A DNA stretch of 12,330 nucleotides. Origin: Candidatus Pelagibacter sp. Its GTDB lineage: Bacteria; Pseudomonadota; Alphaproteobacteria; Pelagibacterales; Pelagibacteraceae. Location: assembly GCA_012963775.1 (NCBI GenBank), contig DTVC01000009.1, positions 1 through 12,330 on the forward strand, in the 5' to 3' direction. Positions 7,195 through 12,330 of the stretch are shown one piece after another. Both the position numbers and the translations under genes were made by a program. The stretch's first letter is position 1. Each line of letters opens with the position of its first letter. The notes under the pieces were generated by a model that did no database searches, was not told where the DNA came from, and worked only from the letters and a program-made list of their open reading frames with translations.

Positions 7195-7581
7195 ATGAAA
7201 ATTTTAGGTATAGGGGTTGATATTATTCAAAATTCTAGAATAAAAAAAGCAATAAAAAATAAATCTTTTGTAAGTAGAATTTTTTCAAAGTCAGAAATTA
7301 CAAATTCAAAAAAAAAAAATAATAAAACTAACTATTTTGCTAAGAGATTTGCTGCAAAAGAAGCCTTTATTAAGTCAATAGGTATTGGCATTAGAAAAGG
7401 TATTAATTTTAAAGATATATATGTAATTAATGATAAATTTGGGAAACCGAATATTAAATTTAGCAATAAAGTTAATAACCTTATTGTTAAAAAACTTAAA
7501 ACTAGAAATTTTGATATATTTCTATCTTTGTCTGATGAAAAAAATTACTCTATTGCATTTGTCGTAATTCAAAAAAAATAA
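7195..7581 (+). CDS. acpS: Holo-[acyl-carrier-protein] synthase
   Basis: AcpS transfers 4'-phosphopantetheine from CoA to acyl carrier protein, activating it for fatty acid synthesis. The 128 residues are normal. The N-terminal GIGVDII has the metal-binding Asp9, and FAKRFAAKEAFIK (48-60) has the second metal ligand Glu56. A run of 12 adenines (7308-7319) codes for three Lys and the start of an Asn in the variable loop between them. Its stop shares one base with the lepB start (TAATG). The pdxJ-acpS-lepB-rnc order is common in alphaproteobacteria. Confidence 0.93.
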   Translation: MKILGIGVDIIQNSRIKKAIKNKSFVSRIFSKSEITNSKKKNNKTNYFAKRFAAKEAFIKSIGIGIRKGINFKDIYVINDKFGKPNIKFSNKVNNLIVKKLKTRNFDIFLSLSDEKNYSIAFVVIQKK

Positions 7582-8315
7582 TGTTTAGTAAAAAATTTTT
7601 TATCGATAATTTAAAAACTCTAATTTATGCATTATTAATAGCTATATTTATTAGATCAATTTTTATTCAACCTTTCTATATTCCATCTTCATCAATGGAG
7701 CCAAATTTGCTTGTTGGTGATAGATTATTCGTAACAAAATATACATATGGATATAGTAGACATTCTTTTCCTTTTAGCCCACCCATTTTCAAAGGACGTA
7801 TATTATTCTCAGAACCCAAAAGAGGAGATGTAATTGTATTTAAAACACCAGTTGATAATAGAACTGATTATATTAAAAGATTAATAGGATTGCCTGGAGA
7901 CGAAATACAATTCATAGATGGTGATTTATATTTGAATAATAATCAAATTTTAAAAACTTTTTTGTCATCAGTTGATAAAATTTACTGTGGTAACAACATT
8001 ATAAAAGTAAATACATTTAAAGAAAAACTTCCTAATGGAAAATCTTATATAGCATCATATAGACAGGACTATAGTTTTCAAAATTCAGATAAGTTTAATA
8101 TTCCAGAAAATCATTATTTTTTTTTAGGTGATAATAGAGACTGTTCAAAAGATAGTAGATTCTTATCCGAAGTTGGTTACGTACATAAAAATAATATTGT
8201 AGGAAAAGCAAGAATCTTATTTTTTTCTTCTGATTATAGAATAGGAAGTATTTTAAAATTTTGGCAATGGCCTCAGATTTTAAGATTTAATAGATTTTTT
8301 AAAAAAATAAATTAA
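7581..8315 (+). CDS. lepB: Signal peptidase I
   Basis: This membrane-anchored serine protease removes signal peptides from exported proteins, including, presumably, the Slt encoded in this window. Of 244 residues, about 11-29 form a single N-terminal membrane segment. Family boxes appear in order: PSSSMEPNLLVGD (35-47) with nucleophile Ser38; RGDVIVFK (81-88); YIKRLIGLPGD (97-107) with general-base Lys99; and GDNRDCSKDSR (183-193). One transmembrane helix rather than two is typical of alphaproteobacterial enzymes. It overlaps acpS and rnc by one base each. Confidence 0.96.
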   Translation: MFSKKFFIDNLKTLIYALLIAIFIRSIFIQPFYIPSSSMEPNLLVGDRLFVTKYTYGYSRHSFPFSPPIFKGRILFSEPKRGDVIVFKTPVDNRTDYIKRLIGLPGDEIQFIDGDLYLNNNQILKTFLSSVDKIYCGNNIIKVNTFKEKLPNGKSYIASYRQDYSFQNSDKFNIPENHYFFLGDNRDCSKDSRFLSEVGYVHKNNIVGKARILFFSSDYRIGSILKFWQWPQILRFNRFFKKIN

Positions 8316-8980
8316 TGGATAAAAACTTGTCTAATTTGCAAAATACAATTAATTTAAAATTTAAAAATATTAATTTATTAAAAAGAGCTATTACTCATAA
8401 AAGTCATGATCCAATAAATAATTATGAAAAGTTAGAATTTTTAGGTGATAGAGTTTTAGGATTAATAATTTCTATGAAATTACTAAAGATGTATCCAAAA
8501 GAAAAAGAAGGTGTTTTAGATAAAAAATTGGCTTCATTGGTAAATAAAAATAGATGTTATGAAATTGGTCAATCACTTAAACTTCAACAATGTATATTGG
8601 TTGGTAATTCGAGTAAAAAAAAAATAAAAATTGAAAATAAAATTATTTCAGATAGTGCCGAAGCATTAATAGGAGCAGTTTTCTACGAAAAAGGATTTGC
8701 TATTGCAGAAAAGTTTGTTTTAAATATGTGGCAAAGTTTAATTGATTCTTCAAATATAACAATGGTAGATTCAAAAACTAAACTTCAAGAATATTCTTTA
8801 AAAAAATATAAAAGTCTTCCAATTTATAAATTAATTAGTAGTTCTGGTCCAAAACACAAACCGTTATTTAAAATTGGTGTTCGATTGAAAGACACTAAAT
8901 TTGTTGCAGGCATAGGCAATTCCAAAAAAAATGCAGAACAAGCAGCCGCTAAACTATATTTAAAAAATTTGAATCGATAA
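8315..8980 (+). CDS. rnc: Ribonuclease III
   Basis: RNase III cuts double-stranded RNA, processing rRNA precursors and structured mRNAs. The 221 residues hold an N-terminal RIIID domain with the signature NYEKLEFLGDRVLG at 36-49 (Glu41, Asp45) and the second acidic pair in SDSAEALIGAVF (Asp113, Glu116). A C-terminal double-stranded RNA-binding domain spans about 150-221, with SKTKLQEYSLKK at its start and NAEQAAAKLYL near its end. It overlaps lepB and recO by one base each. In many proteobacteria era follows rnc; here recO follows directly. Confidence 0.96.
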   Translation: MDKNLSNLQNTINLKFKNINLLKRAITHKSHDPINNYEKLEFLGDRVLGLIISMKLLKMYPKEKEGVLDKKLASLVNKNRCYEIGQSLKLQQCILVGNSSKKKIKIENKIISDSAEALIGAVFYEKGFAIAEKFVLNMWQSLIDSSNITMVDSKTKLQEYSLKKYKSLPIYKLISSSGPKHKPLFKIGVRLKDTKFVAGIGNSKKNAEQAAAKLYLKNLNR

Positions 8981-9663
8981 TGCAATTGGAAGATAAAGGA
9001 TATTTATTATCAAAAAGTCGCTATAATGAAAATTCAGTAATAGCTGAAATCTTTACCAAAAATCATGGCAAGATTTCCGGTATTATTTTTGGAGCTACTT
9101 CAAAGAAGTTAAAGAATTATTTACAAATTGGTAACAAATTCCATATAAATTTTAACTCCAAAAATGACTCTCAGTCTGGTTATTTTAAAGTCGAAATAGA
9201 TAAAGTTTTAACGCCAATATATTTTGAAAATAAAAAAAAATTAGCATGTATTATTTCTGCCATGAACTTAATTAAATTATTAACAGTAGAACTTCAAGAA
9301 AATACAAACATTTTTAAATTAATTAATAATTTTTTTGAATTATTAAAAAGTGAAAATTGGCTTAAACAATTTGTGTTATGGGAACTTCAGTTTTTAAAAG
9401 TTATTGGTTATGATTTGGAATTAAAGAACTTAGTAGATAAAGAAATTGTTAATGGAGAAAAAATTTATTTTGTGAAATCAAATAATGAAAAAAAATTAAT
9501 TCCAAATTTTTTAATCGATATTGATGATCATGTATATGATGATAAAACTTTATTGAAAGGATTGAAATTAGTAGGCGACTTTATCGATAAGTCTATTTTA
9601 AAACCGAATAACATAACATATCCTAGTTCTAGATTGGAATTTGTGAATCTAATAAAATTATAA
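8980..9663 (+). CDS. recO: DNA repair protein RecO
   Basis: RecO works with RecR to load RecA onto SSB-coated single-stranded DNA in gap repair. The 227-residue protein starts with an OB-fold domain (about 1-75; DKGYLLSKSRYNENSVIAEIFT and GKISGIIFGATSKK are typical) followed by a helical domain containing FVLWELQFLKVIGYDL, a RecO hallmark. The only cysteine I see is in LACIIS, so the zinc-binding cysteine cluster found in several RecO proteins is absent. It is the last gene of the operon and ends three bases from the convergent hemB. Confidence 0.9.
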   Translation: MQLEDKGYLLSKSRYNENSVIAEIFTKNHGKISGIIFGATSKKLKNYLQIGNKFHINFNSKNDSQSGYFKVEIDKVLTPIYFENKKKLACIISAMNLIKLLTVELQENTNIFKLINNFFELLKSENWLKQFVLWELQFLKVIGYDLELKNLVDKEIVNGEKIYFVKSNNEKKLIPNFLIDIDDHVYDDKTLLKGLKLVGDFIDKSILKPNNITYPSSRLEFVNLIKL

Positions 9664-9666
9664 AAG

Positions 9667-10659
9667 TTAAATTAAATCTTTAGCAATTTTTTCAGCAAAG
9701 TAAGTTATTACAGCATTAGCGCCAGCTCTTTTAAATGAAGTAAGTGATTCAATTATGCTATTTTTATCAATAATACCTCTGTTTATTCCATTCATAATTA
9801 AGCTATATTCACCAGATACTTGATAAGCTAATACTGGAATCTTAAAATTTTCTTTAATCATTTTGATTACATCAAGATAGGGCAGGCCCGGCTTGACCAT
9901 TACCATATCGGCACCTTCTTTAATATCTAAAGACACTTCCCTTAGAGCTTCAATACTGTTTCTGTAATCCATTTGATAAGTTTTTTTGTCACCTTTAAGC
10001 ATACTTTTTGAACCAACCGCTTCTCTAAATGGTCCATAAAAACTGGATGCATATTTAGCAGCATAAGATAAAATTTGCACATTTTTATAATTTTTTTTGT
10101 CCAGAGCTTTTCTAATTTTACCAATTCTTCCATCCATCATGTCTGAAGGTGCTATTACGTCACATCCCATTTCTGCCTGCAGTAAAGATTGATTTATTAA
10201 AACTTCAATAGTTTCATCATTTAAAATTTCATCTTTTTTAATTAAACCATCATGTCCATGGGATGTATAAGGATCAAGTGCTACATCACACATTATACCA
10301 ATTTTATTTTTATATCTTTTTTTAATATATCTTATAGCTCTACACACTAAATTATTTTCATTTAACGCTTCAGAACCAAAATTATTTTTCAATTTTTGAT
10401 TAATGTATGGAAAAATTGCAACCATTGGAATTTTGTAGTTTACAGCTTTGTCGAGAATCAATGGTATATTATCAATGCTATATCTATAAACTCCTGGCAT
10501 GTTTTTTATTACTTGTTTCTTTTTTTTTCCCTCAACAACAAATATAGGTAGAATTAAATCATTTACTGATAAGTTATTTTCTTGAGTTAACCTCCTTGAC
10601 CAATCAGTTTTCCTATTTCTTCTAAGCCTCAAATTTGGATAATTTCCAGTGATAATCAT
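9667..10659 (-). CDS. hemB: Delta-aminolevulinic acid dehydratase (porphobilinogen synthase)
   Basis: HemB condenses two 5-aminolevulinate molecules into porphobilinogen for heme and other tetrapyrroles. From the ATG at 10659 it has 330 residues; an in-frame TTG two codons upstream (10665) is possible. RLRRNRKTDWSRRL (11-24) is the usual N-terminal motif. The metal site reads DVALDPYTSHGHDG (125-138), with Ala127, Asp129 and Asp137 where zinc enzymes have Cys, so this is the zinc-independent, magnesium-type enzyme usual in alphaproteobacteria. Catalytic lysines are Lys202 in AAKYASSFYGPFR and the Schiff-base Lys256 in MVKPG. A weak GAG lies just before the ATG. The gene is divergent from the oxygenase and convergent with recO. 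Confidence 0.96.
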   Translation of the reverse strand: MIITGNYPNLRLRRNRKTDWSRRLTQENNLSVNDLILPIFVVEGKKKKQVIKNMPGVYRYSIDNIPLILDKAVNYKIPMVAIFPYINQKLKNNFGSEALNENNLVCRAIRYIKKRYKNKIGIMCDVALDPYTSHGHDGLIKKDEILNDETIEVLINQSLLQAEMGCDVIAPSDMMDGRIGKIRKALDKKNYKNVQILSYAAKYASSFYGPFREAVGSKSMLKGDKKTYQMDYRNSIEALREVSLDIKEGADMVMVKPGLPYLDVIKMIKENFKIPVLAYQVSGEYSLIMNGINRGIIDKNSIIESLTSFKRAGANAVITYFAEKIAKDLI

Positions 10660-10671
10660 TCTCAACTAAAT

Positions 10672-10677
10672 TTTATA
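10672..10677 (-). promoter_or_regulatory. Possible -10 element for hemB
   Basis: On the minus strand TATAAA lies 12 bases before the hemB ATG, which would give a leader of only about six bases. No good -35 and no TGn extension are visible. The call rests on position alone. Confidence 0.3.
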
Positions 10678-10700
10678 TGTGCAACAATAGTTATATATAA

Positions 10701-10706
10701 TATAAT
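10701..10706 (+). promoter_or_regulatory. Candidate -10 element for the oxygenase-rpiB-glyA cluster
   Basis: TATAAT occurs twice in overlapping register (10696-10701 and 10701-10706), 27 or more bases before the ATG at 10734. Either would give a leader of about 20-26 bases. No convincing -35 is present; the whole stretch is TA-rich, so other sites are possible. Confidence 0.4.
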
Positions 10707-10722
10707 AATCTATAGGTTATTA
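10703..10722. repeat. Near-perfect 20-bp palindrome upstream of the oxygenase
   Basis: AATAATC (10704-10710) and GGTTATT (10715-10721) flank a central TATA, with one further T/A pair outside. Of ten symmetric pairs nine are complementary and the tenth is T against G (10709/10716). There is no loop, so a DNA operator is more likely than an RNA hairpin. It overlaps the proposed -10 and start region, where a bound repressor would block transcription. Chance is possible in such AT-rich DNA. Confidence 0.4.
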
Positions 10723-10733
10723 ATAAATTTTTT

Positions 10734-11324
10734 ATGTCGCTACAATTAAATGATTTTCATAAACAAAACATAAAGTTTGATGTTAACAAGCTTAGAGAAG
10801 CTTGTGATCAAGTTTTAAAAGTCAAGGGATTTGATACAAGTCTTGGTATACCTCATTTTGCAAGTATATCTCTCACCCAAATACCTGGTGACCATGAGTC
10901 TATAAAAGGAAATAAAACAAGAGGAGTTTATTGGACAAAACCAGATTCTACTGGAAAAGAGGTTTCAAGAGATGTTGGAATTGACGAGAGCAAATATACT
11001 GAATTTGTTGAAGATTACAAAAATACTTATTTTGAAGAAGTGTATAATGTTCTTAAAAAAAAATATAAATTAGGCAGAGTAAGATTGCTTTTAAAAGAGC
11101 CTAGATCTACTCTTAGTTGGCACAGAGATCCTGAACCAAGACTACATATTCCAATTTATACTAATCCAGGCGCTATCATGGTAATAGATAAAACGGCTCA
11201 TCATATGCCTGCTGATGGTTCTGTCTGGGTAACAAATAACTTAAAATATCACAATGCTTTTAATGGTGGAGAAGAAAATAGAGTGCATTTAGTTGCTTGT
11301 ATATTAGATTATAAGTTTAATTAA
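10734..11324 (+). CDS. Fe(II)/2-oxoglutarate-dependent oxygenase, aspartyl/asparaginyl beta-hydroxylase-like
   Basis: The 196-residue protein has the facial triad of the double-stranded beta-helix oxygenases: His130 and Asp132 in LSWHRDPEPRLHIP, and a distal His173 in KYHNAFNGG. Arg183 in NRVHLV is placed to bind 2-oxoglutarate. The spacing of about 40 residues from HxD to the second His, and the segments TNPGAIMVID and HHMPADGSVWVTNN, resemble the aspartyl/asparaginyl beta-hydroxylase group, including small versions I recall from marine bacteria and their phages. There is no signal peptide or membrane segment, so it is likely cytosolic. The substrate is unknown; protein Asp/Asn residues or a free small molecule are both possible. 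It sits between hemB and rpiB and ends one base before the rpiB start. Its base composition (about 35-37% G+C in the lines I counted) is similar to rel, so it does not look clearly foreign. Confidence 0.8.
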   Translation: MSLQLNDFHKQNIKFDVNKLREACDQVLKVKGFDTSLGIPHFASISLTQIPGDHESIKGNKTRGVYWTKPDSTGKEVSRDVGIDESKYTEFVEDYKNTYFEEVYNVLKKKYKLGRVRLLLKEPRSTLSWHRDPEPRLHIPIYTNPGAIMVIDKTAHHMPADGSVWVTNNLKYHNAFNGGEENRVHLVACILDYKFN

Positions 11325-11325
11325 T

Positions 11326-11751
11326 TTGAAAAAAATTTTTATTGCATCAGATCACGCCGGATACAATCTTAAAAAAAATATAATTAATCATTTTTTAAAA
11401 AAAAATAATTTTAAAGATTTAGGAACATTTAATTCAAAGAAATCTGTTAATTACCCTGATTACGCTCATAAATTATGTAAAAAAGTTTCATCTAATACAA
11501 AAAATATAGGGATCCTAGTATGTGGGTCTGGAACGGGCATGGCAATGTCAGCTAACAAACACAAAAATATCAGAGCAGCACTTTGTTATTCAATAAAAAA
11601 TACCAAATTATCTAGATTGCATAACAATGCGAATATCATTACATTGGGCGCTAGATTAATTGAAAAAGATACTGCCTTTAAATGCATTAATGCTTTTTTA
11701 AACACGAAGTTTGAAGGTGGTAGACACACTAAAAGAGTTAAAAAAATTTAA
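11326..11751 (+). CDS. rpiB: Ribose 5-phosphate isomerase B
   Basis: RpiB interconverts ribose 5-phosphate and ribulose 5-phosphate in the pentose phosphate pathway. The 141 residues fit the RpiB/LacA family. Visible landmarks are [11 protein letters not shown] with Asp9 and His10, NYPDYA (42-47), the active-site [13 protein letters not shown] with Cys66 and Thr70, His99, ITLGARL (105-111) and the basic C-terminal GGRHTKR. The start is [14 protein letters not shown] begins right at the family N terminus and there is no ATG. One base separates it from the oxygenase stop, suggesting translational coupling. The order rpiB-glyA is common in alphaproteobacteria. Confidence 0.94.
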   Translation: MKKIFIASDHAGYNLKKNIINHFLKKNNFKDLGTFNSKKSVNYPDYAHKLCKKVSSNTKNIGILVCGSGTGMAMSANKHKNIRAALCYSIKNTKLSRLHNNANIITLGARLIEKDTAFKCINAFLNTKFEGGRHTKRVKKI

Positions 11752-11770
11752 TACTATAAAAGATTTTAAG

Positions 11771-12330
11771 ATGTCTAGTGAAGGTAAATATTTAAATTCA
11801 AGTTATCAGAATTTTTTTGAGAAAAGTTTGTCTGAAACTGATCCGGAATTATTCAAATCTATTCAAGATGAATTAAAAAGACAACAACAACACATAGAGT
11901 TAATAGCTTCTGAAAATATTGTATCTAAGGCTGTATTAGAAGCACAAGGTTCAGTATTAACAAATAAGTATGCAGAAGGATACCCTGGAAAAAGGTATTA
12001 TGATGGGTGTGAACATGTAGATGTAGCTGAAACTTTAGCTATAGAAAGATTAAAAAAATTATTTGATTGCAGGTTTGTTAATGTCCAACCTCATTCTGGA
12101 GCACAAGCAAATGGAGCTGTGTATTTAGCATTATTAAAGCCAGGCGATACCATAATGGGTATGAGTTTAAATTCAGGCGGTCATCTTACTCACGGTTCTA
12201 AAGCTTCTGTTTCTGGGAAATGGTTTAATTCAATTGCATATGACATTGATAAAGAAACGGGTTTAATTAATTATGATGATGTTGAAAAATTAGCTTTAGA
12301 AAGCAAACCTAAACTTATTATAGCTGGTGG
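11771..12330 (+). CDS. glyA: Serine hydroxymethyltransferase, 5' part, cut by right window edge
   Basis: GlyA is the PLP enzyme that interconverts serine and glycine with transfer of a one-carbon unit to tetrahydrofolate. The frame opens at ATG 11771, 19 bases after rpiB, and stays open to the window end, giving 186 complete codons of an expected 420 or so. [12 protein letters not shown] (41-52), [22 protein letters not shown] (63-84), QPHSGAQAN (106-114) and [10 protein letters not shown] (135-144) are SHMT hallmarks. Asp78 takes the place of the first Gly in the usual YYGGC. The PLP-binding lysine lies beyond the edge. TATAAA at 11755-11760 might be a local -10, but cotranscription with rpiB is as likely. 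No glycine riboswitch fits the short gap. Confidence 0.96.
   Translation, partial: MSSEGKYLNSSYQNFFEKSLSETDPELFKSIQDELKRQQQHIELIASENIVSKAVLEAQGSVLTNKYAEGYPGKRYYDGCEHVDVAETLAIERLKKLFDCRFVNVQPHSGAQANGAVYLALLKPGDTIMGMSLNSGGHLTHGSKASVSGKWFNSIAYDIDKETGLINYDDVEKLALESKPKLIIAG

Noticed and set aside
7308..7319. acpS as a frameshifted pseudogene because of its A12 tract
   Set aside because: The frame is open before and after the tract and both metal-ligand motifs and the C terminus are intact at normal length.
10734..11324. Recent phage-derived island around the oxygenase
   Set aside because: The gene resembles small hydroxylases I recall from marine phages, but there is no integrase, repeat or tRNA border next to it and its base composition is like that of rel. 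Transfer at some time is possible but the sequence does not show it.
11752..11770. Riboswitch or other leader RNA in front of glyA
   Set aside because: The gap to rpiB is only 19 bases, too short for a glycine or SAM riboswitch, and no conserved stem is visible.
1..12330. CRISPR array, insertion sequence, toxin-antitoxin pair or replication origin
   Set aside because: No regularly spaced direct repeats, transposase, terminal inverted repeats, small paired genes or DnaA-box cluster were seen; nearly every base lies in an assigned gene.

Overview
The window is an AT-rich stretch (roughly 70% A+T by eye) that is almost entirely coding, with tiny intergenic gaps and many stop/start overlaps. Protein types and gene order (slt-dapA-smpB, rel-pyrE-pdxJ-acpS-lepB-rnc-recO, hemB, rpiB-glyA) point to an alphaproteobacterium. 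The streamlining, heavy Lys/Ile/Asn codon use and a porphobilinogen synthase without zinc cysteines fit a SAR11/Pelagibacterales-like marine lineage. That assignment is an inference from style and gene order, not from a marker phylogeny.

Layout. Positions 1-60 hold the 3' part of a tRNA-Ser(GCT). It abuts, with no spacer, the end of a minus-strand soluble lytic transglycosylase gene (slt, 61-2280). A 46-bp divergent intergenic region leads into a ten-gene plus-strand operon (2327-9663): dapA, smpB, folK, a Rel/SpoT (p)ppGpp enzyme, pyrE, pdxJ, acpS, lepB, rnc, recO. Junctions range from a 19-base gap to a 44-base overlap, and three successive ones are TAATG (one-base overlap). The operon meets minus-strand hemB (9667-10659) tail to tail with 3 bases between. 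A second divergent intergenic region (10660-10733) precedes a plus-strand cluster: an aspartyl/asparaginyl-hydroxylase-like Fe(II)/2-oxoglutarate oxygenase, rpiB, and glyA, which runs off the right edge.

Function. The genes are nearly all housekeeping: cell-wall precursor and turnover (dapA, slt), ribosome rescue (smpB), folate and one-carbon metabolism (folK, glyA), stringent response (rel), pyrimidine, pyridoxal phosphate and heme synthesis (pyrE, pdxJ, hemB), carrier-protein activation (acpS), signal peptide cleavage (lepB), RNA processing (rnc), recombination (recO) and pentose phosphate metabolism (rpiB). PdxJ makes the cofactor used by GlyA. The one gene outside the core set is the oxygenase at 10734.

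I found no CRISPR array, insertion sequence, prophage or clear new multi-gene system. The points most worth a second look are: matching extended -10 promoters (TGnTATAA) five bases from the ATGs of dapA and rel, implying leaderless messages; palindromes at both divergent intergenic regions; a Rel protein lacking its usual ribosome-binding linker domains; the oxygenase of unknown substrate; the absence of era between rnc and recO; and a near-total lack of Shine-Dalgarno sequences. No gene-free stretch exceeds 75 bases.
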